Part shown: positions 36,223 to 45,095 of the stretch, piece by piece
Layout: each line of letters starts with the position of its first letter
How positions within the stretch are numbered: the stretch's first letter is position 1
Assembly (NCBI GenBank): GCA_027625095.1
Contig: JAQBXN010000019.1
Span: 29,749 to 93,748, forward strand
Direction: 5' to 3'
From: Planctomycetota bacterium
GTDB taxonomy: Bacteria; Planctomycetota; PUPC01; JACPCR01
DNA length: 64,000 bases
Made by a program: the position numbers and the translations under genes
Notes under the pieces: generated by a model
Seen by the model: only the letters and a program-made list of their open reading frames with translations
What the model was told of the DNA's origin: nothing
Databases searched by the model: none

Positions 36223-36828
36223 TTAATGAAGCTTGGGATATCGCCGTTCGAGGCCCTTGGTCTCAATAAGTGTCCTCTCGACTACAGCAAGGATCGTTTC
36301 CACCGCCGCCATCCTTCCTTTGCCGATATAGCCACAGGCCAGGTAGCCCTCTTCAGGCTCGACCTGGATAAACCCGGAATCTTCGAGGGTCTTGATATTT
36401 CTCCGGACAAGGGGATTCTGGTACATCCGGACATTCATCGCCGGTGCGAAGATCATCGGCATGTCATAGGCAGCCAACGCCGTGGTACTGAGAATCTCGT
36501 CGCCAATGCCAGCCGCAATTTTTCCGATCACATTGGCTGTGGCCGGGGCGATCAACATCAGGTCGGCGTGGTCTACGAGATCGATGTGATACGGCTTGTC
36601 CGAACCGCCTTCGGGGAACAGGTCGGTATGAACCGCATTCATGGACAACGAATGAAATGTCATCGGCCCTACCAACTCCTGTGCCGCCCTGGTCATGACT
36701 ACATGAACGTCTGCCCCCGCCTGCTTCAGCTTGGATACCAGATCGGCTGCTTTGTATGCAGCTATGCTGCCGCTTACTCCAACGATGATGGAGACGTTTT
36801 CGAATGAATTGGATGATTCGTTGCTCAT
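36223..36828 (-). CDS. CoaC/UbiX-type flavoprotein
   Basis: A 201-residue flavin-dependent cysteine decarboxylase-like protein, matching the N-terminal (CoaC) half of the bifunctional CoaBC protein of coenzyme A synthesis. Visible features are GVSGSIAAYKAADLVSKLKQAG (flavin phosphate site), MNVRMYQNPLVRRNIKTLEDSGF and the family PEEGYLACG motif containing the reactive cysteine. The CoaB ligase half is absent: the gene ends after about 200 residues and the next gene is a different flavoprotein. It overlaps gmk by four bases (ATGA). In many bacteria gmk is followed by rpoZ and coaBC, so this gene keeps part of that order without rpoZ. Confidence 0.88.
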   Translation of the reverse strand: MSNESSNSFENVSIIVGVSGSIAAYKAADLVSKLKQAGADVHVVMTRAAQELVGPMTFHSLSMNAVHTDLFPEGGSDKPYHIDLVDHADLMLIAPATANVIGKIAAGIGDEILSTTALAAYDMPMIFAPAMNVRMYQNPLVRRNIKTLEDSGFIQVEPEEGYLACGYIGKGRMAAVETILAVVERTLIETKGLERRYPKLH

Positions 36829-37415
36829 GGCTTGAGGATATCTTCTATCTGCGAGACTGCCCTCCCCAACTGATCGTTTACAACCCGGTGATCGAATTCG
36901 TCTTGTTTCGATATTTCCACCTCAGCCCGCCGAAGACGGCGTTGAATGACTGCTTCGTCGTCGGTTCCTCGGCCACGAAGCCTTAATTCCAGATCCTCTA
37001 TACACGGTGGCAAGATGAAGGCTGAGATAGCTTCAGGATACTTACTTTTTATCTGCTCCGCGCCCTGAACATCGATGTCAAGTATCAGCACCGTCCCATC
37101 AGCCAAGGCGGCTTCGAGGGGCTGCCTCATCGTCCCGTAATAATTTCCGTGCACCTCAGCATATTCCGCAAAGCCGTTTCCACGGACTAGTGCTTCGAAC
37201 TCTTCGGTAGAGAGAAAACTGTAATCCACCCCATCACACTCCCCTTCCCTTGGAGAACGAGTAGTACATGAAACGGACAACTTGCGGCCCGGCCTCTTGA
37301 GAAGCTCGTGAACAATGGAACTCTTGCCCACCCCGGACGGCCCAGCGAGGATCAATAATCTTCCTACCGCATCTGCGTCTGTATCTTCGGCCACTTTGCT
37401 GACATCAGGATTCAT
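36825..37415 (-). CDS. gmk: Guanylate kinase
   Basis: A 196-residue guanylate kinase, which phosphorylates GMP to GDP. The P-loop is GPSGVGKSS near residue 26, and the GMP-binding region shows SCTTRSPREGECDGVDYSFLS and FAEYAEVHGNYYGT. The start at 37415 has AGGAAA upstream; a frame start at 37481 would add 22 residues. The order gmk, CoaC-like gene, FAD oxidoreductase with four-base and two-base junctions shows one transcription unit read leftward. Confidence 0.95.
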   Translation of the reverse strand: MNPDVSKVAEDTDADAVGRLLILAGPSGVGKSSIVHELLKRPGRKLSVSCTTRSPREGECDGVDYSFLSTEEFEALVRGNGFAEYAEVHGNYYGTMRQPLEAALADGTVLILDIDVQGAEQIKSKYPEAISAFILPPCIEDLELRLRGRGTDDEAVIQRRLRRAEVEISKQDEFDHRVVNDQLGRAVSQIEDILKP

Positions 37416-37747
37416 GAATTTTTCCTGCAACGTGAATATACCTCTTCCAACCTCCGCACACGGCCACAAACGAACCTCCATCTCAATCTCAATCTCACCT
37501 TTAATCTGTTGTCCTCCCAGTCATTCCCTCAAGCCCCGAATGGGATTCGAGAAGGCGACAAGGTGGCTAACGCTCTAGAATGCTGACGAGATCAATCTTC
37601 CTCACCAGCAGATAGATCTTCAATCGTTTAGAGCCTGGATGGCAAATCATTCTTATCTTCGTTGATGGCATACAGAACAAGACGCTAAGATGAGACAGTT
37701 GTCCTTTTATTTGAATGTCTCCCTTTTGGAATTAACGGAGGTGCAAA
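37416..37747. other. Divergent intergenic region with short ATCTCA repeats
   Basis: About 330 bases separate gmk (leftward) and the WG-repeat gene (rightward). Positions 37482-37497 contain an ATCTCA run of three imperfect copies. GGAGG at 37737-37741 is the ribosome binding site of the WG gene. No RNA gene or promoter pair is convincing. Confidence 0.4.
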
Positions 37748-38677
37748 ATGGAATCTGAACCCCGATACGGATTTATTGATAAAGAGGGGAATCTCGTCGT
37801 CGAGCCTCGATTCGTCGAAGCTGGTTACTTTTCCGAAGGGCTGGCGTCCATGAGGGACGGGAATTTCGTCGGCTATATCAATCTGGAGGGCGAAGTCGCA
37901 ATAGAACCTCGATTCACCAACGCCTCTGACTTCAAGGAAGGGCTGGCCGGAGCGCTCATTAAGGATGCCATCGGTTACATCAATCAGGAAGGCAAGATCG
38001 TCATCGAGGCGCGATTCGAAGAAGCAGAAGATTTCTCTGAAGGTATGGCCGTGGTCGGGAAGGATGAACAATACGGTTACATCAATTCCGACGGCGAGCT
38101 TGCAATCGAATTCCAGTACAGTGAAGCAGAGGACTTCAATGACGGCCTCGCTTCGGTCGAAGTGGGAGCCCGGTTCGGCTACGTGGATAAGAAAGGAGAA
38201 CTCATCATTCCTGCGAGGTTTGCGCTCGCGGAACAATTCTCAGACGGGCTGGCACCGGCAACTCTTGAGGAATCCTGGGGGTGGATCGATAAGAATGGAG
38301 ATTTTGTCATCGACGCCCGATTCGACGGCGTGGGCCGATTTGGTGAGGGACTTGCCCCGGTTCAGATAGAAGGCAGATGGGGATTTATCGATCGTGAAGG
38401 CAATTTCGTTATCGAGCCTAAGTTTAATGAGGCAGGAGAATTTTCGGACGGACTGGCCATCGTCGATGTGGAAGGTAAATGGGGATTCATCGGCCCGGAT
38501 GGCGAATTCGTTATCGAACCTGTTCTTGACGTGGCCACCGATTTCTTCGAGGGGCTTGCCAGAATCGAAGTGGCGAGTACCTGGGGCTACATAGACAAGA
38601 CCGGCAAGATCGTGATCGAGCCGCGATTTGCCGACGCGGGCGATTTCAGTCAGGGGCGTGCATTTGTGGCGCTGTAG
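37748..38677 (+). CDS. WG-repeat protein
   Basis: A 309-residue protein made almost wholly of nine WG/YG-type repeats of about 34 residues, each of the form (W/Y)G(F/Y)ID-x-x-G-x-(I/V)-x-I-x-x-R/K-F followed by an acidic helix such as DFSEGLA. There is no signal peptide or membrane helix. WG repeats occur in many bacteria, mostly as tandem arrays of unknown binding role, and are associated with beta-propeller or solenoid folds. GGAGG precedes the ATG by seven bases. The gene is alone, converging with the PQQ-propeller gene. Confidence 0.88.
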   Translation: MESEPRYGFIDKEGNLVVEPRFVEAGYFSEGLASMRDGNFVGYINLEGEVAIEPRFTNASDFKEGLAGALIKDAIGYINQEGKIVIEARFEEAEDFSEGMAVVGKDEQYGYINSDGELAIEFQYSEAEDFNDGLASVEVGARFGYVDKKGELIIPARFALAEQFSDGLAPATLEESWGWIDKNGDFVIDARFDGVGRFGEGLAPVQIEGRWGFIDREGNFVIEPKFNEAGEFSDGLAIVDVEGKWGFIGPDGEFVIEPVLDVATDFFEGLARIEVASTWGYIDKTGKIVIEPRFADAGDFSQGRAFVAL

Positions 38678-38783
38678 AGGGACTGGAGTCCTGGAGGAAT
38701 GGACTGGTGCCGGGCCGGAGTAGTGGATCACAGGCGTTCTCCACAGGGAAAACAGAGCTTGTCAATGGTCTTCCAATCCTCCA

Positions 38784-40037
38784 TCACTTCGCAAAACAGT
38801 AAAGCGTTTCCTGCCTGCCGCCGTCCGCTCGATTGGCAGACCTCACGAAGACTTGGTTGCCGCAGAAGGCGGGGGTCGCCATGGCTTCATTGCCAAGTTG
38901 GAATTTTGATACAAGTTCAAATTTTTCAGGGCTGGGAAGGAACACGAAAGTGGTTCCGCCCTCATTGGAAACATAAATATTGCCACCTGCAAGAATGGGT
39001 GAGGAACTCACGTTGCCTCCGAGGCGGCTCTTCCAGTTTTCCGTGCCGGTCTTGGCATTCCAACAGATGGCAATGCCCTGATCGGTGACCATGTAGAGGT
39101 GGCCGTCATGAACGAGCATGGACTGTTCGTATGCCTTCTGGTTATTTTGCCAGACCACCTCTCCCGAGCCGTCGGCTTTGATTCCAACGGTGGCCGACTG
39201 CGGGTATCCGCCACTGGCGAAGACCATGTCGTCCGACCAGACAATGGTGCCACAGGTGGCGTTAGCGACAGCTTGAGTCGACCACATTTCCTTTCCGGTA
39301 TTCGGGTCATAACTGACGACCTGAAGACAGCCACTCAGCAACAATTGGTCTTTGCCCGCAACGCGGCCGACAATAGGTGAGGAATAACTGATCATTCCCG
39401 GCCGTGCTGTTTTCCATACCTGCTTACCGCTTTGTTGATCGAGCGCGGTTACGTAACCACTGCCTTCGAAATCGGCGGCAACAATGACCGTTGACTTGTA
39501 GAGCACCGGAGATGGTCCATATCCGAACTGGAACTGTTTCGGAGCATATTGTCCCGCAGTTTCCTGCCATACCTTCTTGCCATCGAGGGTCAATGCCGTG
39601 ACCTGAACGTTGCCGTGGTTGTTAAAAACAGCAAATACATGCGTGCCGTTCGATGCTACCGTCGGCGAAGCATGAGTGTTCTTTGGGTGAATTTTAGGAT
39701 TAAAGCCGCCCTCATTGACGTCTGTCTTCCACACCTGGTCCCCTGTCTTGCGATCGTAACAAATAACCGATTGGACTTGCTGCCCTTCATCCGCGGTCGA
39801 AAGAATGACATGCTGGCCCACTACAATCGGCGATGAATGTCCACGCCCTGGGATGGCGGCCTGCCAGACCGCGTCGGAAGCCATCCATTTGGCAGGCAGA
39901 GTTTGGCCAGAAGCAGCGACTCCGTTCGAATTAGGACCGCGCCACCAGGGCCAATCGTTGGTCTGGGCCGTGGCTATGTTCAGAAGACAAACGAAAAGGG
40001 TGGGAATGCAGATATGTGTCAGGAAGGATTGCTTCAT
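38784..40037 (-). CDS. Secreted PQQ-type beta-propeller protein
   Basis: A 417-residue exported protein with an N-terminal signal peptide followed by DWPWWRGPNSNGVA, the signature start of a large group of planctomycete and verrucomicrobial PQQ-like (BamB-related) propellers. Repeated blade endings are visible, including GTHVFAVFNNHGNVQVTALTLDGKKVWQ, GYVTALDQQSGKQVWKTA and GHLYMVTDQGIAICWNAKTGTENWKS. No catalytic residues of PQQ dehydrogenases are obvious, so it is probably a binding or structural propeller. It is monocistronic as far as seen. Confidence 0.88.
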   Translation of the reverse strand: MKQSFLTHICIPTLFVCLLNIATAQTNDWPWWRGPNSNGVAASGQTLPAKWMASDAVWQAAIPGRGHSSPIVVGQHVILSTADEGQQVQSVICYDRKTGDQVWKTDVNEGGFNPKIHPKNTHASPTVASNGTHVFAVFNNHGNVQVTALTLDGKKVWQETAGQYAPKQFQFGYGPSPVLYKSTVIVAADFEGSGYVTALDQQSGKQVWKTARPGMISYSSPIVGRVAGKDQLLLSGCLQVVSYDPNTGKEMWSTQAVANATCGTIVWSDDMVFASGGYPQSATVGIKADGSGEVVWQNNQKAYEQSMLVHDGHLYMVTDQGIAICWNAKTGTENWKSRLGGNVSSSPILAGGNIYVSNEGGTTFVFLPSPEKFELVSKFQLGNEAMATPAFCGNQVFVRSANRADGGRQETLYCFAK

Positions 40038-40157
40038 GTTTGTGATCTCCAGGCTGTGTCTTTACGTTTCGCGGGCTGTTAAGGTAGCTGACTGAGGATG
40101 GCACTCGCAACTATCTTATAGCTGTTTGGAGAGCAAAAGGCCCGGGAACCGTGAATT

Positions 40158-40901
40158 TCAGTGTGAAGCTCCCTCATCTTCGTCATTACCTTTTGTCAGA
40201 AGCAGAACAATGAAGAGACCGATCAACAAGCCAATCGTCAGAATCATCCAGAATGCCCAGGAAGCGGAATCTTCCAGCCCGTGTCTGAGGTTCATACCCA
40301 GGACGCTCGCCAGTGCGGTGATTGGGAGGAACAGCGCGGCCAGCAGATTCAACCGATGACTTGCTACCGCCTGTATTCGTGAGATGCGGGCCTGGGCATC
40401 GGCCTTCCGGGCCATGTCGTAATCCAGACCGACCCTGCTGTCCTCCTCGACCAATTCACAGGTAAGTGTGATTTCACTCGCTTCATCTCTCAGCGAAATA
40501 ATCTCCTTGACATCAGGGAGGCCCTCCCGGGCTGTCTGTAATGCAGCCAGCATATTTTTTGCTGCCCGATGCAAAGGGATAGCAAGTTGCAGAATCTCGA
40601 AGTAAACGCGCGCAGAGCTGGCACTTTCATATTTCTGTTCGAGGGTTTCGGCCGCCTCGTCGTAGTCGCTCAGATGTTTTTTGAGCACCACCAGGCCGCC
40701 CTTGCCTTCGCTTGCGCGCCATTCACCCTCCGGATTGCGCCAGAAGAGAACGCCGGTTCGCTCGGCATCCTCGGCGCCCGGCAGTTTATGAAGGATTATC
40801 AACAGATGGCCGTCCGCGATCATGGCCCGTTGTCGTCCGGGTTTATCACCAAGACGATCCTGGATTTTCTGGGGCAACGTCCAACCGGCTGGGAGCTTCA
40901 T
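40158..40901 (-). CDS. CorA-like magnesium/metal ion transporter
   Basis: A 247-residue protein with the CorA layout: a soluble N-terminal region, a long charged helix (LRDEASEITLTCELVEEDSRVGLDYDMARKADAQARISRIQAVASHRLNLLAAL) and two C-terminal membrane helices with the diagnostic GMN after LPITALASVL, giving GMNLRHG. It is shorter than classical CorA (about 315 residues). The ATG at 40901 is chosen because AGGA lies about nine bases upstream; the longer frame to 41030 overlaps the neighbouring small membrane gene. It ends in a charged KGNDEDEGASH tail. Confidence 0.83.
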   Translation of the reverse strand: MKLPAGWTLPQKIQDRLGDKPGRQRAMIADGHLLIILHKLPGAEDAERTGVLFWRNPEGEWRASEGKGGLVVLKKHLSDYDEAAETLEQKYESASSARVYFEILQLAIPLHRAAKNMLAALQTAREGLPDVKEIISLRDEASEITLTCELVEEDSRVGLDYDMARKADAQARISRIQAVASHRLNLLAALFLPITALASVLGMNLRHGLEDSASWAFWMILTIGLLIGLFIVLLLTKGNDEDEGASH

Positions 40902-40935
40902 TTTATTTATCCTAAGGAGAGATTGAAGATGCACT

Positions 40936-41205
40936 TCAGATGCATACCCAGACGAGGATAGTCGTCCCAGGGGCAATGCACAGAAGAAATTTTTTGTTCC
41001 GGTTTTCACTCTTATTAAAGTAAACATCAAACAAGAACAGCGGCGCGATAGAGTGAACCGCGATGCCGAGCAACAGAAACAAGCAAGCGAACAGGCTTAA
41101 GACGTGAGCCTCAGACTGACCCGTCCGGGTGTTTGATAGCCACTCTAGAAACAATACTCCGGCAAACGGGATCAACGACGCGAGGAACCCAATCAGTTTG
41201 AGCAT
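40936..41205 (-). CDS. Small hypothetical membrane protein
   Basis: An 89-residue protein beginning MLKLIGFLASLIPFAGVLFLEW, with three hydrophobic stretches that could each span the membrane. No family is recognised. The start at 41205 is preferred because the helix begins at once; an in-frame start 21 codons earlier adds polar residues. It ends about 35 bases before the CorA-like gene on the same strand and may be co-transcribed with it. Confidence 0.5.
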   Translation of the reverse strand: MLKLIGFLASLIPFAGVLFLEWLSNTRTGQSEAHVLSLFACLFLLLGIAVHSIAPLFLFDVYFNKSENRNKKFLLCIAPGTTILVWVCI

Positions 41206-41277
41206 CTGGTTGAAAACGCTAGTCGGATGAACTGAATGTGACCATGATCTCCGCCCCGAAATTCCCAATCATTCTCT

Positions 41278-41820
41278 TCACCGCGCGCCCGGCCATGGCC
41301 CGGGCCTCTCGTCCGGAAGTTCGACCTCTGAAATTCTCTGATCGTATATCTTAAATCCGTGTTTCTGATAGAAAGCCAGCGCACTGGGATGGTCTTCTGT
41401 GCAGGTGTTCAGACACACGCGGCGGTCAGCAATTTGCCAGGCACGTTTGATCGCTGAGGACAACAACAGGCCACCGATGCCCTGGCCGATGAACTGAGGC
41501 AGCAGACCAAAATAAGCAATCTCGGCCCGACCCTCTTCCATCGGCTCCAGTTCAAAATACCCCGCGGGAGTACCAGACATGGTCGCCACCCAGGTTTCGT
41601 ACCCGGGCCGGCTCAGGCATGCCTGCCATTTTTGGTAAGACCACGGAAGCCGATCTACCCAGTTCCACTCGCCCCCGACCGCTGTATACAGGAATCTATT
41701 GAGTTCCGGACAGGGAATCTTCGCCTGCATGAGATTGAACTCTGGCACGTCTTCACACGTCGCCTGGAGTTCCGAAGGGTGGTTCATCTCGAGGTAATAG
41801 ACAGTAACTTGCTTTTGCAT
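41278..41820 (-). CDS. GNAT family N-acetyltransferase
   Basis: A 180-residue GNAT acetyltransferase. The acetyl-CoA binding region reads AEIAYFGLLPQFIGQGIGGLLLSSAIKRAW, which matches the family Q/R-x-x-G-x-G/A motif, followed by the conserved TCTEDHPSALAFYQKHGFKIYDQR. The acceptor is unknown. The gene lies between the small membrane gene and the proline-rich protein gene on the same strand. Confidence 0.88.
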   Translation of the reverse strand: MQKQVTVYYLEMNHPSELQATCEDVPEFNLMQAKIPCPELNRFLYTAVGGEWNWVDRLPWSYQKWQACLSRPGYETWVATMSGTPAGYFELEPMEEGRAEIAYFGLLPQFIGQGIGGLLLSSAIKRAWQIADRRVCLNTCTEDHPSALAFYQKHGFKIYDQRISEVELPDERPGPWPGAR

Positions 41821-41859
41821 AGCTGCCGGATGCCTGGTCTTTGGTGCTCGATTCAGGTT

Positions 41860-43671
41860 TCAGTCTTTTAGTTGCAGCTTCTGTTTGATCCAGGGCTCGT
41901 ATCCTTTGACCAGTTCCGTGTCCTTGAACTCACCTAACAGCTTTCTCCCGTTAAGCCGAATCTTGGATGGATCGAACTGCTTGACCGCCATTTGGAGTCG
42001 ATTCAGATAGGTCACGGCCTCCGCATCAAGCGTCAGACCAATGAACGCACGCAGGACTTTCGGGCCCTCATAATCCTGAGGCAGCTTTGCAAGCCACTCT
42101 TCACCGAGTTTAGTCTCTCCGGCAGCATAGGCGTAGATGGCCAGACCATACTTCTGGTGATCCGTCAGCTCATCATCTTTGAACAGCTCCACGAGGCTCT
42201 CGGGTTCAATCTTGCCTAATGGCATTGCCCCGGATTTCACTCCAATTTTTACATTTACTGTCTGCCGTGTAGCGCTCACTACCTTTACCACGCGGCCGAA
42301 CGCTCTAATCGACTTTCCCACGACTTCTGAAAGCTTTGCAACAGTAAATACCATGAACTCTTCACCACGCTTAAGTTCATCAATAGAATCTGTGAGCAAA
42401 TCGGCGATGGGTTCGGTTTTTGTCAGCTTCACCTGATTTGAAATAACACTGATGACCAGATTGTAATCGTGTTGAGTCAAATCCGGTTTGATGCGCATCC
42501 ATATATCCTGGAATGCCAACGCTCTCCTCAGCGTCAGCGTACGGTCCATGCCAATTTCCAGTTCCTTTATTTGCGTGGCTACGAGGGTGTTTATTTCCGG
42601 GATATCGAGCGACTGAAGTGGTTTGATGATTTCCAGAGCCTTCTCGTAATCATCTGCTGCCACGTACTCACTGATTTGGGCTTGCTTGTTCTTAAATCGT
42701 TCTTTGGCTTTGTTAATCACTCTCTGACGAAGTGCCTCAAGCTTCTGCGGATCGGTTTTTTTTGTGACGGAGCTCGGTACGTTATTCAGGTAGCCCAGGG
42801 CGCCCATGAAGTCTGACTTGTCCAGGTAGGTCAGAAAGCGGTTTTCAAATTCAAAATATGTGAGCTCTGCCGGGGGAAGGTCCGGTACAGATTGGTCTTT
42901 CCTTTCTGGAGGCTCAGGCGAAGGAAGGGTTTCTGCCGGGACAGATGAACCAGCCTGTGAATTCCTTTCCTGGGGAGCTAATGGTGGCGCTGAGCTGCCT
43001 AGCCCCCCAACGACCATATAAATGCCGTAGGACAGAGCCACAAAAATTGCGACGGGGGCCGCGGCCTTGGCTATCTTGACCGCAATGATTTTCTTGTTGG
43101 AAAACCTGGCTGGACCACCTTCAAAAACCTGAGGCTTTGCAAGCTGGGCCTGGGCTGGTGCCGGACGCGAAGGTGCAGCTTTCACCGGCTCCCCGAGAGT
43201 TACCGGTGGAGGGGGAAGGCTGGCAACCGATATCTCTTCCACCTGCAAGGGAGCCAACAGTGGCGGAGGCTCCAACAGTGGCGGAGCTTCCAGCGGGGCA
43301 TCGAACTCAGGCGGAGCTTCGAGCATGGCATCGAACTCAGGCGGAGCCTCCAACAAAGGCGGAGCTTCCAGATGTTGCGAGTCCGGCTTTACATTTGATG
43401 TGAGAGGAACTGCGGCCGCGGGCAGAATTGCCGGAATAGAGGGCGGCGTAGCGACGGCTGTCGAAGCGGCTGATTGGATCTCGCTCAAGATAGAACGAAC
43501 CTGATCTGGCTTCAGGATTCTCAACTGAATGAATACCTGAGGCACGGATGCCGCAGCGCCCTGCTTTTCCATGGTCTGAAAAGTTTTTCGAGCCTGGGCT
43601 ACCTGGTAATCGGTAACCAGTCCGCGTTTGAGAATTTCTTTGAGGAATGCGGTATCGAGTTCGCTGGCCAT
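41860..43671 (-). CDS. Proline-rich single-pass membrane protein of unknown function
   Basis: A 603-residue protein. The first ~70 residues (FLKEILKRGLVTDYQVAQARKTFQTMEKQG to LKPDQVRSILSEIQ) resemble the helical N-terminal domain seen in type II secretion ATPases. A proline-rich linker follows with repeats of LEAPPEFDA and LEAPPLL. One membrane helix (APVAIFVALSYGIYMVVGGL) lies near residue 210, and a helical extracytoplasmic or cytoplasmic region of about 340 residues completes it, with TPR-like segments (DYEKALEIIKPLQSLDIPEI). The ATG at 43671 is chosen over TTG at 43695. The layout suggests a scaffold; a link to the PilB/PilT genes of the window is possible but not shown. Confidence 0.65.
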   Translation of the reverse strand: MASELDTAFLKEILKRGLVTDYQVAQARKTFQTMEKQGAAASVPQVFIQLRILKPDQVRSILSEIQSAASTAVATPPSIPAILPAAAVPLTSNVKPDSQHLEAPPLLEAPPEFDAMLEAPPEFDAPLEAPPLLEPPPLLAPLQVEEISVASLPPPPVTLGEPVKAAPSRPAPAQAQLAKPQVFEGGPARFSNKKIIAVKIAKAAAPVAIFVALSYGIYMVVGGLGSSAPPLAPQERNSQAGSSVPAETLPSPEPPERKDQSVPDLPPAELTYFEFENRFLTYLDKSDFMGALGYLNNVPSSVTKKTDPQKLEALRQRVINKAKERFKNKQAQISEYVAADDYEKALEIIKPLQSLDIPEINTLVATQIKELEIGMDRTLTLRRALAFQDIWMRIKPDLTQHDYNLVISVISNQVKLTKTEPIADLLTDSIDELKRGEEFMVFTVAKLSEVVGKSIRAFGRVVKVVSATRQTVNVKIGVKSGAMPLGKIEPESLVELFKDDELTDHQKYGLAIYAYAAGETKLGEEWLAKLPQDYEGPKVLRAFIGLTLDAEAVTYLNRLQMAVKQFDPSKIRLNGRKLLGEFKDTELVKGYEPWIKQKLQLKD

Positions 43672-43722
43672 AGGGGGTACGGTGTGGAAAACCAAGTTAC
43701 AGGATTCGGCCCTGTCGTGAAA

Positions 43723-44769
43723 TCATTTGCCTCCATGTCTTTTCAGCGGATCTGGTCTCAGGTTGATCCGTTCTCCTAAAACACTGCTTGTAGTCGCTGC
43801 CTCAATAATTTCAAGGGTTCGGTATGCCATCGACAGGCCGGGCTCAGGTTCTTCTCCTTCGACGAGGCATTCCAGGTAGTCGTGGATGCAGGGAGGAATC
43901 GTCTCATCGTATGACCGTGGGCCCTCGCCAACGGTGATCCAATGATCGCCGGACTTATCGATAATCCTGAATGGTTGATCGCCTTTACCATCCAGAACGA
44001 TGGTACCCTCAGTTCCGCAGATGGAGCATGGGCCGTGGGGTGGCGAGAATGGCACAGAGAAGGCACGCGTCACTTGCACTTTGATGCCGTTGTCGTAGCC
44101 GATAGTCATGCTGACAAAATCTTCTCCTTTTTCAGGAATATCGATGCCTATCTGTTCAGCGGTTCCTGAAACCCACGCCGGCTCACCGGATTTCTCAAGG
44201 AAATAAAGATGACGATAGATCTGATGAAAGCCGCCGTCGATCATCGGCCCACCGCCGCAGTGTTCTTTCGTGGCCCGCCAGTTTGTCTTATCGGTCATGA
44301 CCCCTATGTGATGCAGGCCGTATTCGAAGGCAAGAAAGGGCTTGCCGATGTCGCCCCGATCAATGACCTCCCGAATCTTGCGGTGAACCGGATTGTAGAG
44401 CTGGTTCAAGATGACGAAGTAGCGCACCTGATTTTTCTGGCTCGCTTCCAGCATGGTCAGGGCCTCGTCCATGTTGCGTGCCGGAGGTTTTTCACAAATG
44501 ACATGTTTGCCGTTTTCCATCGCCGCTACAGCCACCGGCATATGCATATCGTGAGGCAGAACGATATCGATGAGACCGATTTCACTGTCGGTAATAAGGT
44601 CTTCAAAGTCGTTCGTTATCCGCTGGACCTTCGAATGCTCCACCTGAAGCGCTTCAAGCTTCTCCATGTTCCGCCCGGCCAGAGAAATCGCTGAAATATG
44701 CCGGTTCTCCTGATAAGCCCGGAGGTGATTCTTGCCGAAACTGCTGGCGCCAATGATTCCGACGTGCAT
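43723..44769 (-). CDS. Gfo/Idh/MocA family oxidoreductase
   Basis: A 348-residue NAD(P)-dependent dehydrogenase, probably for a sugar or related alcohol. The Rossmann loop is VGIIGASSFGKNHLRAY, and the catalytic EKP motif is in VICEKPPARN. The C-terminal domain has the typical GGGPMIDGGFHQIYRHLYFLEKSGEP. It differs clearly from the family member at 6263-7264. It is followed by a proline-rich protein gene about 50 bases downstream on the same strand. Confidence 0.92.
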   Translation of the reverse strand: MHVGIIGASSFGKNHLRAYQENRHISAISLAGRNMEKLEALQVEHSKVQRITNDFEDLITDSEIGLIDIVLPHDMHMPVAVAAMENGKHVICEKPPARNMDEALTMLEASQKNQVRYFVILNQLYNPVHRKIREVIDRGDIGKPFLAFEYGLHHIGVMTDKTNWRATKEHCGGGPMIDGGFHQIYRHLYFLEKSGEPAWVSGTAEQIGIDIPEKGEDFVSMTIGYDNGIKVQVTRAFSVPFSPPHGPCSICGTEGTIVLDGKGDQPFRIIDKSGDHWITVGEGPRSYDETIPPCIHDYLECLVEGEEPEPGLSMAYRTLEIIEAATTSSVLGERINLRPDPLKRHGGK

Positions 44770-45095
44770 GTGGCGTAATGCGTAATGAGTAAGGGAGCCT
44801 CTTTCCCGGCACTTTTAGATAAAGTGTTTTATCTTATTGAAAGGAAGTGTAAAGATCGCCAGTGCGACGCTGAAATAAAAAGACAACATTAAAAGCTGCC
44901 TTCGGTCGCAAGCACAGAGAGGTACACGGACGAAGAGGACCACCCCTCTTCATCCATGTACCTCTTCATCCGTAGTCAAAAAGATCTCCTCACCACCGCA
45001 AGAGTGGCACCTTCAGGCTCTAAACCAGTTAGCCTGAAGGTACGCTTCACGGCTAGAATAAGCGACCCGTATCTGCAAGCACCCATTCCATTTTC
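44770..45095. promoter_or_regulatory. Divergent intergenic region with two strong inverted repeats
   Basis: The region lies between the leftward oxidoreductase and the rightward DUF4175-like gene. A 21-bp arm at 44918-44938 pairs with 44945-44965 around a 6-base loop; its two mismatches become G-U pairs in a minus-strand transcript. A second, perfect 11-bp inverted repeat (ACCTTCAGGCT at 45009-45019, complement at 45031-45041) has an 11-base loop. They may be operators, attenuator hairpins or a dispersed repeat. No tRNA was found. Confidence 0.6.
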
